In this document: one piece after another, positions 55,213-64,000 of the stretch | Layout: every line of letters begins with the position of its first letter | How positions within the stretch are numbered: position 1 is the stretch's first letter | NCBI RefSeq assembly: GCF_004208635.1 | Contig: NZ_CP035806.1 | Location: 1,240,001 to 1,304,000, forward strand | Direction: 5' to 3' | Length of the DNA: 64,000 nucleotides | Source: Leucobacter triazinivorans | Lineage (GTDB): Bacteria > Actinomycetota > Actinomycetes > Actinomycetales > Microbacteriaceae | The notes under the pieces: model-generated | What the model saw: the letters and a program-made list of their open reading frames with translations, nothing else | Databases searched by the model: none | Told to the model about the DNA's origin: nothing | Program-made: the position numbers and the translations under genes

Positions 55213-56247
55213 ATGAAGATGAGAACGATTCCTATTATCGCTACGCTGGGCGCAGCCGCCCTGCTCGCCGGCTGCGCCGGCGCTCCGTCCGTCGCCGACG
55301 GAGGAGACCGGGATCGCGAGGTTGCGGGCGACGCATTCCCCGCCACGATCGACAACTGCGGAACCACGGTCGAGATCGAGAGCCCGCCGCAGCGCGCGGT
55401 CTCCCTGAACCAATCGGCCACCGAGATCCTGATCGCCCTCGGGGTCGAAGACCGCGTCGTGGGCACCGCCTACCAGAATCAGCACGTCGCCGACGACATC
55501 GCCGAAGCCTACGAGAGCATCCCCCTCCTCTCCGACGGCATCCTGAAGCACGAGACCCTGCTCGAGGCGCAGCCCGACTTCGTCTACTCGTCCTTCGCGT
55601 CGTTCCTCACCGCCGAGAACGCGGGAGAGCGCTCCGAACTGCACGATCTGGGCGTGCCGACGTACCTCACAGAGTTCGACTGCACCTACCACGCGGCCGT
55701 CGAGGGCGGCGCGACCTTCGAGATGCTCTTCGCGGAGATCGAGACCGTCGCGGGGATATTCGGCGTTCCCGAAGCCGGCGCGCAGGTCGTGGCCGATCAG
55801 CAGCGCATCATCGCCGAGGGCCTCGAGACGGCCGAACGGATCGAGGGCACCCCGAAGCTCGTCTGGTTCTACTCCACCGCGGCTTCGGCCGCCACGCCCT
55901 CCGTCGCGGGGCCCGGGGGCCTGCCGCAGACGGTGACGGAGATGCTCGGCGCCGAGAACCTCTTCGCCGACGCCGAGACGAAGTGGCCGGAGGTCAGCTG
56001 GGACGAGATCGCGCAGCGGCAGCCCGATGCGATCATCCTCGGCGATCTCACCCGCGGCTACCCGGGCGACACGGCCCAGGAGAAGATCGATTTCCTGAAG
56101 AGCGACCCGCTGACGAAGACCATGGACGCCGTGATCCATGAGCGATTCATCGTCGTTCCCGGCCAGTACATGGATCCGTCCATGCACAGCGTGGAAGCGA
56201 TCACCGCGGTCGCCGACGGGCTGGTCGAGTTCGGCGGCGAGGGATGA
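55213..56247 (+). CDS. Metallophore/cobalamin-type ABC substrate-binding lipoprotein
   Basis: This 344-aa extracytoplasmic protein has a lipobox LLAGCAG (Cys at about 18) and a TroA-like fold. The characteristic segments are VEIESPPQRAVSLNQSATEI, then ILIALGVEDRVVGTAY and the later LPQTVTEMLGAENLF. This family binds ferric siderophores, heme or cobalamin. It is the first gene of an operon with a methyltransferase, a FecCD-type permease and an ATPase. ATG 55213 fits a leaderless transcript; a second ATG two codons on is possible. Confidence 0.9.
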   Translation: MKMRTIPIIATLGAAALLAGCAGAPSVADGGDRDREVAGDAFPATIDNCGTTVEIESPPQRAVSLNQSATEILIALGVEDRVVGTAYQNQHVADDIAEAYESIPLLSDGILKHETLLEAQPDFVYSSFASFLTAENAGERSELHDLGVPTYLTEFDCTYHAAVEGGATFEMLFAEIETVAGIFGVPEAGAQVVADQQRIIAEGLETAERIEGTPKLVWFYSTAASAATPSVAGPGGLPQTVTEMLGAENLFADAETKWPEVSWDEIAQRQPDAIILGDLTRGYPGDTAQEKIDFLKSDPLTKTMDAVIHERFIVVPGQYMDPSMHSVEAITAVADGLVEFGGEG

Positions 56248-57029
56248 ACCGCGCGGCGCTCGACGCGCTCGTGCAGCGCTGGGACGATCAGCAGGCGGCC
56301 TACATCACGCACCGCGAGCAGCGGTTCGGCATCATGCTCGATGCGATCGCGCACCTGCTCGACGCATCCGACGCATTCGGCGCCGACGGATCCGGGCTCA
56401 CCGTGCTCGATCTCGCCTGCGGCCCGGGAAGCCTGTCGCACCGCGTGCTCGACCGGTTTCCGGGCGCCCGGGTGATCGGCGTCGACTACGACCCGATCCT
56501 GCTGCGCATCGCCGGCGATTGGCTCGACCACCGGCATCCGGGACGCTTCACCGCGGTGGACGCAGACCTGGCCGGCGACTGGACCGAGGCACTCGGCGGT
56601 GCCACCGTGCACGCCGCGGTCTCGTCGACGGCGCTCCACTGGCTCGCCCCGTACCAGCTCGTCGCCGTGTACGAGCGGCTCGGCCGGCTGCTCCCCGAGT
56701 CGGGCCTGTTCCTCAACGGCGACCACCTGCGCTACGAGCCCCGCTCCCAGCCGTTCCTCGCCGCCGGAGCCGCGGCCGACGATGCGCGCACCCGCAGGGA
56801 GGCCTACGCCGACGGAGCGCTCACGTGGGACCAGTGGTGGGAGCAGGCGTCCGCCGATCCCGGGCTCGCCGCGCTCCTCCCCGAGCGCGAGCGCCGATTC
56901 GCGAGCCGCCCGCCCACCGCCGACGCCCCCCTCGAGCTGCATGTGAGCGCGCTGCGCGCAGCGGGCTTCCGCGAGTCGGGTGTGCTCTGGCGGTTCTGGG
57001 ACGACGTCGTCGTGCTCGCCAGACGATGA
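56244..57029 (+). CDS. SAM-dependent class I methyltransferase
   Basis: This 261-aa enzyme has the SAM motif VLDLACGPGSLSHRVLDRFPG followed by the acidic VIGVDYDP. It is similar to small-molecule methyltransferases of the Methyltransf_25/11 type. The start overlaps the binding-protein stop and its stop overlaps the permease start (ATGA at both ends), so it is made in step with the importer. It may modify the imported chelator or a related ligand. The acceptor is unknown. Confidence 0.85.
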   Translation: MNRAALDALVQRWDDQQAAYITHREQRFGIMLDAIAHLLDASDAFGADGSGLTVLDLACGPGSLSHRVLDRFPGARVIGVDYDPILLRIAGDWLDHRHPGRFTAVDADLAGDWTEALGGATVHAAVSSTALHWLAPYQLVAVYERLGRLLPESGLFLNGDHLRYEPRSQPFLAAGAAADDARTRREAYADGALTWDQWWEQASADPGLAALLPERERRFASRPPTADAPLELHVSALRAAGFRESGVLWRFWDDVVVLARR

Positions 57030-58221
57030 CCGCCGAGGCCGAGCAGGCGGAGCGGTCGCGCACGCTCCCGGGACAGTTGTCCTCGACGGCGCCGGGGTCG
57101 CCGGGCGAGTCGGCCGCGCCGGGCGAGTCGGCCGCGCCGGGCGCGTCGGCCGCGCCCGGCGAGTCGGCCGCGCCTGCCGCGCCGCGTCCCAGCAGGGCGC
57201 GCCGCCTGAGCGCGGGGCTCGGCGCCGTCGTCTGCTCGGTCGGGCTCGTGCTCTCAGTGCTCACTGCCGGGTTCATCGGCACGGCCGACATCGGGCCGAT
57301 AGACGTCTACGGGATCCTCGTGCGCCACCTCGGCCTCGGGGTGCTCGCGCCGGGGCCCGCGGCGCCGCCCCTCATCGACGCGCTCATCTGGGAATCGCGC
57401 CTGCCGCGCGTGCTGCTCGCAGGCGTCGTCGGCATGGGACTCGCCGTCTCGGGCGCCGTCCTGCAGTCCGTCACGCGCAACCCGCTCGCCGAGCCCTACC
57501 TGCTCGGCGTCTCCTCCGGAGCGTCGACCGGCGCGGTCGCGGTGATGATCCTGGGCCTCGGATCGGGCGCGATCGGCCTCTCCACCGGAGCGTTCGCGGG
57601 CGCGCTCGTCGCCTTCGGCATCGTCCTCCTCCTCATCGGCGGCGGGCGCATCTCCAACCCGGCCCGCGTCGTGCTCACCGGCGTGCTCGTGTCGCAGTTC
57701 TTCTCAGCGGTCACGTCGCTCGTGCTCATGCTCGATGGAGACGCGGACTCCACCCGCGGCTTCACCTACTGGCTGCTCGGCTCGCTCGGCGGCGCCCGGT
57801 GGGAGCCGCTGCTCATCGCCGGAGCGGTGATCCTCACCTGCACCCTCCTGTGCCTCATGTTCGCGCCCGCGCTCGACGCCTTCGCCTTCGGCTGGGACAC
57901 CGCGGCGTCGCTCGGCATCCGTGTCGCACGGGCGCGCGTGTCGCTCATGATCCTCACCGCGCTCATGACCGCGGCAGCGGTCGCCGCCTCGGGCGCGATC
58001 GGGTTCATCGGCCTGCTCGTGCCGCACATCGTGCGCCTGCTGACGGGCCCCGGGCACCGCACCCTTCTGCCCCTCTCGGCCCTGAGCGGCGCGATCTTCC
58101 TCATCTGGGTCGACACCTTCGCCCGATCCGCGTTCTCGCCCCACGAGATCCCGGTGGGCGTCGTCACCGCGCTCCTCGGGGCTCCCGTGTTCGCACTCGT
58201 CCTCAGGAAGGCCGCCGCACG

Positions 58222-58225
<4 letters not shown>
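57026..58225 (+). CDS. FecCD/BtuC-type ABC transporter permease
   Basis: This 399-aa permease of the iron-chelate/cobalamin family has about ten spans. The family stretches SRLPRVLLAGVVGMGLAVSG, then LLGVSSGASTGAV and the C-terminal FIGLLVPHIVRLLTGPGHR are present. About 55 N-terminal residues are an extra low-complexity leader with PGESAA repeats from an 18-bp unit. The ATG overlaps the methyltransferase stop. It moves the ligand delivered by the upstream binding protein. Confidence 0.92.
57105..57180. repeat. 18-bp coding repeat in the FecCD permease leader
   Basis: Units beginning CCGGGCGAGTCGGCCGCG repeat four times and encode PGESAA or PGASAA in the cytoplasmic leader. Confidence 0.88.
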
Positions 58226-59004
<779 letters not shown>

Positions 59005-59354
59005 GCGGCGCGTCGGCGCGTCGGCGCGTCGGCGTGAGCGGCGCGTCGGGCGGGCGCCTCGACGAGCTACGTCAGGGAGCGGCGCCCGCGCCGCCATCGA
59101 GGCATCCGATCCGGGTCTTGGCGTGCACGATCGACCTGCTGGGCGATGAGGTCGGGCACAGCGCCGACGCCGACGGACACGAGGAGCATGTGCATGCGGT
59201 CGATGGAACGAGCCGCCCCTGACGCTCAGCGTGGCGCGCATCCTGCGGTTCGGGGCCGTGCGGACACTCATTCCCCGCGCCCGGAGACCCCCGCGAATCC
59301 GGCGCCACGATCACCATCACCGTGTCGGCGTACGACCCTCGCTAAGCTCGAGCC
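59005..59354. other. Intergenic region without a convincing gene
   Basis: After a GGCGCGTC-type short repeat (to about 59050), no frame in these 350 bases has a start, ribosome site and codon bias together. It may hold a decayed gene, because coding-like GC rhythm persists on both strands. Confidence 0.45.
59343..59348 (+). promoter_or_regulatory. -10 box for leaderless chorismate mutase gene
   Basis: TAAGCT ends 6 bases before ATG 59355 and no ribosome site is present. Confidence 0.45.
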
Positions 59355-59648
59355 ATGACGGAACCAGCTGCCTCGCTCGCAGAGGTGCGCACCGCGATCG
59401 ACGACCTGGATCGACAGATCATCGCGCTGATCGCCGAGCGCCAGAAATGGGTGGTCGCGGCAGGAGCGCTCAAGAAGGACGAGCAGGGCGTACGCGCGCC
59501 CGACCGGGTGGAGCAGGTGATCCGCAAGGTTCGCGAGCTGGCCGCTGAAGCCGGCGCGTCCCCCGACGTGGTCGAGGGGGCGTACCGGGCGATGATCGCC
59601 GGGTTCATCGAGTTCGAGCTCGCCGTGCACCGAGCGCGCGCGGAGTAG
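59355..59648 (+). CDS. Chorismate mutase (AroQ type)
   Basis: This 97-aa all-helical protein converts chorismate to prephenate on the way to phenylalanine and tyrosine. The core residues are recognisable: VRTAIDDLDRQIIALIAER (Arg and Asp of helix 1), KKDEQGVRAPDRVEQVI (Lys and Arg of the active site) and a C-terminal helix with GFIEFELAVHRA. No signal peptide or extra domain is present, so it is cytoplasmic. A monofunctional salvage or pathway-specific mutase is also possible. Confidence 0.88.
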   Translation: MTEPAASLAEVRTAIDDLDRQIIALIAERQKWVVAAGALKKDEQGVRAPDRVEQVIRKVRELAAEAGASPDVVEGAYRAMIAGFIEFELAVHRARAE

Positions 59649-59904
59649 TCGCGCGCGAACCCGCGCGAACCCGCGCCGGCCCGCGCGCGAAACGTTGTGA
59701 GGATCGTCGCCCGGCCGGAGTGGGGTGCCTGCGCGGAGCCGGGCCTCCACTCCCCGACCGGACGAGATGCCGGCGGGAGGCGGTCCGGCTTCTGACCTGC
59801 TCACGGGTGCGGTTCCGGAGTTCATCGCGCGCGTATCGCAGTGGTGGTCGCGCCGGCCGTGCGCCCACGGAGGCGTCACCGCTCGATACTCATAATAAGT
59901 AATC
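59649..59904. other. Intergenic region
   Basis: No gene is seen. The sequence becomes AT-rich near 59890 where the promoter for the amino-acid transporter lies. GCGCGAACCCGCGC palindromic phrases follow the chorismate mutase stop and could terminate transcription. Confidence 0.5.
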
Positions 59905-59915
59905 ATGTGTCACAT
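59905..59915. promoter_or_regulatory. Palindromic candidate operator ATGTG-T-CACAT
   Basis: A perfect 11-bp palindrome lies just upstream of the -35 box of the transporter promoter. It suits an activator or repressor dimer of unknown type. Confidence 0.4.
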
Positions 59916-59918
59916 AAC

Positions 59919-59948
59919 TTGCAGTGATGTCTGCGCGGTTCCTAGTCT
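59919..59948 (+). promoter_or_regulatory. Promoter of the amino-acid transporter operon
   Basis: TTGCAG (59919-59924) and TAGTCT (59943-59948) are separated by 18 bases, 53 bases before the ATG. Confidence 0.55.
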
Positions 59949-60000
59949 GAGGCGGCGGATCACGAATGATCCGGTGCCGCAATTCGAAAGGAACCTCGAG

Positions 60001-60852
60001 ATGAAACGCATTGCTCGTACGTCAGTCGCGCTCGGCATGGCAACGGCTCTGACGATGGGTATGGTGGCGTGCTCGCCGCAGGGCGGTGAGGCGAGCACAG
60101 ACGACGTCGAGACGATCGTGGTGGGCACGTCGGCCCTGGTGCGTCCCTACACCTATATCGGCGACGACGACGAGCTGACCGGATACGACATCGAGTTGCT
60201 GCGCCTGATCGACGATCGCCTCGACGAGTACGAGTTCGACTTCCGCACCTCAGACTTTCCGGCGCTGTTCCCGGGTCTCGACTCGGGCCGATTCCAGGTC
60301 GTGGCGAACAACCTCAGCGCCACCGAGGAGCGGCGGGAGAAGTACGACTTCTCGGTCCCGTACATCGAGGCCGTCTTCGGGATCGTGCAGCTGGAGGGCG
60401 ACCAGGTGGACCGCATCACCGATCTCAGCGACCTCGCAGGACGCACGACCTATGCGACGCCCGGCCTCAACTACACGCGAATCCTCGAGGAGTACAACGA
60501 AGCGAACCCGGAGGAAGCGGTCGAGCTCGTCTACACCGATCTCGAGCTGCAGCAGCAGTTCCAGGGGCTCGCGGCCGGCACGGTCGACTTCATCTTCTCC
60601 GAAGAGGTGGTGTACCAGGGGTACGGAATCGATGGGGGGCTCGACGTCACCTTCGAAGCGCTCGACAGCGACTCCCTCGTCGAGACCTACGGAACCAACC
60701 TCTACTCGGCCTATGCGTTCTCGCGCGCGACCGACCAGAGCGACCTCATCGCACAGGTCGACGAGGCGTTGCAGGAGCTGCTCGACGACGGAACGGCGTC
60801 GGCGCTGAGTGAAGAGTTCTTCAACGGCCTCGATGTCACCCCGACTCCCTGA
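60001..60852 (+). CDS. Polar amino-acid ABC substrate-binding lipoprotein
   Basis: This 283-aa family-3 binding protein has a lipobox GMVACSP (Cys near 24). The fold begins IVVGTSALVRPYTYIGDDDELTG, the usual form is YDIELLRLI, and ATEERREKYDFSVPY is typical of cystine/polar amino-acid binders. GAAAGGA precedes the ATG. The next genes encode the permease, the ATPase, a monooxygenase and an acetyltransferase, a set that resembles sulfur amino-acid salvage. The ligand is inferred, not proven. Confidence 0.92.
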   Translation: MKRIARTSVALGMATALTMGMVACSPQGGEASTDDVETIVVGTSALVRPYTYIGDDDELTGYDIELLRLIDDRLDEYEFDFRTSDFPALFPGLDSGRFQVVANNLSATEERREKYDFSVPYIEAVFGIVQLEGDQVDRITDLSDLAGRTTYATPGLNYTRILEEYNEANPEEAVELVYTDLELQQQFQGLAAGTVDFIFSEEVVYQGYGIDGGLDVTFEALDSDSLVETYGTNLYSAYAFSRATDQSDLIAQVDEALQELLDDGTASALSEEFFNGLDVTPTP

Positions 60853-60872
60853 TCGCTGAACGCAGACAGGCC

Positions 60873-61798
<926 letters not shown>

Positions 61799-61802
<4 letters not shown>

Positions 61803-62560
61803 TCCGGATCGAGAAGATTCGCAAGTCGTTCGGGGATCGCACCATCATCGACGACCTGTCGATCGAGTTCGGCCCCCACGAGGTGACGGCGATCGTCGGC
61901 AGCTCGGGGGCGGGCAAGTCCACCCTGCTGCGCTGCCTCGACTTCTTGGAGCGACCCGACAGCGGGCGCGTGATCATCGGCGACCTGACGGTGGACGCCG
62001 AACGGGCGAGCACGCGAGAGATTCTCGAACTGCGCCGCCGCACCGCGATGGTCTTTCAGCAGTTCCACCTCTTCTCGCGCAAGACCGCGCTCGAGAACGT
62101 CGCGGAAGGGCTTGCCGTGGTGCGCGGCCGCTCGCGCCGCGAAGCCGAACGGGAGTCGCGGCAGTACCTCGACCGTGTCGGGCTCTCTGCCCATGTGCAC
62201 CAGTACCCGTCGCAGCTCTCCGGCGGGCAGCAGCAGCGCGTCGGCATCGCCCGCGCGCTCGCCATGGAACCCGAGGTGCTGTTGCTCGACGAGCCGACGA
62301 GCGCGCTCGATCCCGAGCTCGTCGGAGAGGTGCTCGCCACGATTCGCTCCATCGCGGCTGAGGGGCAGGCCATGGTGCTCGTGTCGCACGAGATGAACTT
62401 CGTGAGGCAGGTGTCGGACCGCGTGGTGTTTCTCGAGGGCGGTCGCGTTCTCGACGATTCGGCACCCGAGACGTTCTTCGGCCCCGACTCGAGTGAACGC
62501 GCGCTCGCATTCCTGCGCGAGTACCGGCTCGCGTTCGGCGGCCCCGAGTACCAGATCTGA
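61799..62560 (+). CDS. Amino-acid ABC transporter ATP-binding protein
   Basis: This 253-aa ATPase has Walker A GSSGAGKS, signature LSGGQQQR, Walker B VLLLDEPTSALD and switch His in VLVSHEMNFVRQV. These match GlnQ/TcyN-type proteins of polar amino-acid importers. ATG 61799 overlaps the permease stop (ATGA); an upstream GTG is less likely. Confidence 0.95.
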
Positions 62561-62587
62561 TTCCGAATCCGTCCATTGAGGAGAACC

Positions 62588-63634
62588 ATGACCATCGAGC
62601 GCCCGATCCAGCATCTCGGCTTCATCCATCTGGTGCCGTTCGACCGAGAGAACCCCCGACGCGGCCTCGAAGAGGGGCTCGAGCTGTTCGAGTACGCCGA
62701 GGAGCTCGGTCTCGACAGCGGGTGGGTGCGCACTCGGCATCTGCAGCACGGGTTGCCGTCGCCGTCCACCTTCTTCTCCGCCCTCTCTCAGCGCACCGAG
62801 CGCATCGGCCTCGGCACTGCCGTGATCCCGGCGGGTTTCGAGAACCCGTTCCGCCTTGCCGAGGATCTCGGCACAGCCGACGTGCTCTCCGGGGGCAGGG
62901 TGCTTCCGGGGCTGAGCGTGCACCCTCCGGGGTACGGCGATGACGCGGTGAACGACGCCGTCTACGACACGGGGTGGCGCGAGGAGGACTACGGCTACGG
63001 TCGTCTCGAGCGGCTGCGCCGTCTGCTCGCGGGCGAGGCGGTGCGCGAGGTTCCCGAGTACAGCGGCATCGGCGGCGACTTCGACTCTGCGCGGGTGGAG
63101 CCGCACAGCCCAGGGCTGTCGGAACGGCTCTGGTACGGCGGCGGATCGTTGCGTTCGGCCGAGTGGGCCGGCCGCGCAGGGTTCAACTGGCTGGTCAGCA
63201 ACATCAGCTCCGCCGAGAACGGCATCACCGACTTCGCCGAGGCGCAGCGGAATCAGATCGATGCGTTCCGCGCTCAGCACCCCTCGGGTGACGCAGCGCG
63301 CGTCTCGGTGGCGCGCGTGATCGTACCCACGGACGGTGCGACTGATGCCCAGGCCGCGAAGTACCGGGACTATGCCGAAGCCCGTGCCCCGCGCACCCGG
63401 AAGGTGCACGGGAAGAACACCATCATCGCCCTCGACGTGCTGGGATCGACCGAGGAGATCGTCGAGTACATCACGACCGATGTCGCGTTCCGAGCCGCCG
63501 ATGACTACCTGTTCGAGCTGCCGTTCGAGTTCGAGCTGGCCGACTGGAAGCACATTCTGCACCAGCTCGCCACCGAGATCGGCCCCGCCCTGGGCTGGCG
63601 CCGGGCGACCGAGCGCGGGGGTGATGGTGCGTGA
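62588..63634 (+). CDS. LLM-class flavin-dependent monooxygenase
   Basis: This 348-aa member of the bacterial-luciferase-like superfamily uses reduced flavin to oxidise a small molecule, often splitting C-S or C-N bonds. The TIM-barrel start LGFIHLVPFDRENP is followed by FEYAEELGLDSGWVRTRH, then SQRTERIGLGTAVIP, all family landmarks. It lies in the transporter operon, 27 bases after the ATPase, with GAGGAGAAC before the ATG, and its stop overlaps the acetyltransferase start. In B. subtilis the ytm and yxe operons pair similar enzymes with transporters and acetyltransferases. Confidence 0.88.
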   Translation: MTIERPIQHLGFIHLVPFDRENPRRGLEEGLELFEYAEELGLDSGWVRTRHLQHGLPSPSTFFSALSQRTERIGLGTAVIPAGFENPFRLAEDLGTADVLSGGRVLPGLSVHPPGYGDDAVNDAVYDTGWREEDYGYGRLERLRRLLAGEAVREVPEYSGIGGDFDSARVEPHSPGLSERLWYGGGSLRSAEWAGRAGFNWLVSNISSAENGITDFAEAQRNQIDAFRAQHPSGDAARVSVARVIVPTDGATDAQAAKYRDYAEARAPRTRKVHGKNTIIALDVLGSTEEIVEYITTDVAFRAADDYLFELPFEFELADWKHILHQLATEIGPALGWRRATERGGDGA

Positions 63635-64000
63635 GCGAGATCGAGGTGCGCCTCGCCCACGCCGACGAGTACGCGAGGATCGACGAGGCGATCGTGGAGG
63701 CCTACGCCCACGACTACGGCCCGAACGACCACCCCGACCCGAACCGCGAGGCCCGGGTGCGGGCTCAGCACTACGACGTGTGGGTCGCCGCAGAAGGAGC
63801 GCGGGTGCTCGGCAGCGTGACGTCGCGGCGCATCGACGGCCCGAGCCTGCACGAGGGGGTGCCTGAGAACGACATCGATGTGCGTCTGCTCGGGGTGTCT
63901 CCCAGCGCACGCAGGCGCGGGATCGGGGCGCTGCTGATGCGTCGGGTGATCGAGCATGCGCGCGACGCCGGCGCCGTGGCGGTCTCGCTGAAGACTCAGC
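63631..64000 (+). CDS. GNAT N-acetyltransferase (partial at window end)
   Basis: The first 123 residues are visible of a GNAT acetyltransferase, which transfers acetyl from acetyl-CoA to an amine. Motif A with the CoA-binding loop reads VRLLGVSPSARRRGIGALLM. The GTG start overlaps the monooxygenase stop (GTGA), so translation is coupled. By analogy with N-acetyl-cysteine-derivative salvage, it may acetylate the imported compound before oxidation. The C-terminus lies outside the window. Confidence 0.85.
   Translation, partial: MSEIEVRLAHADEYARIDEAIVEAYAHDYGPNDHPDPNREARVRAQHYDVWVAAEGARVLGSVTSRRIDGPSLHEGVPENDIDVRLLGVSPSARRRGIGALLMRRVIEHARDAGAVAVSLKTQ

Overview
The window is very GC-rich, gene-dense actinobacterial chromosome. 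Codon use, leaderless starts with an extended -10 motif, CIRCE and HAIR heat-shock operators, a SoxR-ferredoxin/FprA operon and REP-like palindromes made of 'ATCCTGCG...CGCAGGAT' all suggest a Microbacteriaceae-type organism. Leucobacter or a close relative is my best guess from memory, not from a search. I see no rRNA, tRNA, CRISPR array, transposase or phage genes.

Layout. 1-5342: a dipeptide/oligopeptide ABC transporter (two permeases and a fused double ATPase) followed by an amidase. 5588-6765: a lower-GC toxin-antitoxin pair (HTH antitoxin, PIN toxin) that looks acquired. 6819-12151: a catabolic group (SDR, aldehyde dehydrogenase, and divergently a decarboxylating dehydrogenase and an MFS exporter) around a GntR/FadR-type operator. 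12364-16391: an acyltransferase, a cyclase, a repeat-rich YibE/F membrane protein and an Hsp20 gene with both CIRCE and HAIR operators.

16611-27457 (minus strand): a sortase-assembled pilus locus. In transcription order it has a 1,605-aa tip/adhesin, a backbone pilin with WxxxVxVYPK and LPLTG motifs, a class C sortase, and a signal peptidase fused to a long coiled coil. Sortase and peptidase both carry a second membrane span and a long C-terminal tail predicted to be cytoplasmic. This is the strongest candidate here for an undescribed arrangement.

27651-36004 (minus strand): a LacI-controlled catabolic operon encoding an ABC importer (binding protein, ATPase, permease), an aldehyde dehydrogenase, a divergent M19 dipeptidase-like protein, an FAD oxidoreductase and a muconolactone-isomerase-like protein, with the LacI gene last. 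LacI-type operators lie at the promoter and just before lacI. 36440-40545: a small membrane protein, a membrane-anchored two-domain VOC protein and a large membrane hydrolase. 41207-44907: soxR, and a SoxR-type operon (7Fe ferredoxin, FprA-like reductase, flavin reductase) with Mn/Fe superoxide dismutase beside it. 45148-50162: an AraC-family regulator, an MFS transporter, a zinc alcohol dehydrogenase and a membrane oxidoreductase.

50276-54477: a NarL-type two-component system and a serine-hydrolase lipoprotein; then a DUF421 protein. 55213-59004: a metallophore/cobalamin-type ABC importer with a methyltransferase embedded in the operon. 59355: a chorismate mutase. 60001-64000: a polar amino-acid ABC importer, a flavin-dependent monooxygenase and a GNAT acetyltransferase (cut by the window end), resembling sulfur amino-acid salvage operons. 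In-frame minisatellites inside genes and short tandem arrays between genes are unusually frequent throughout.
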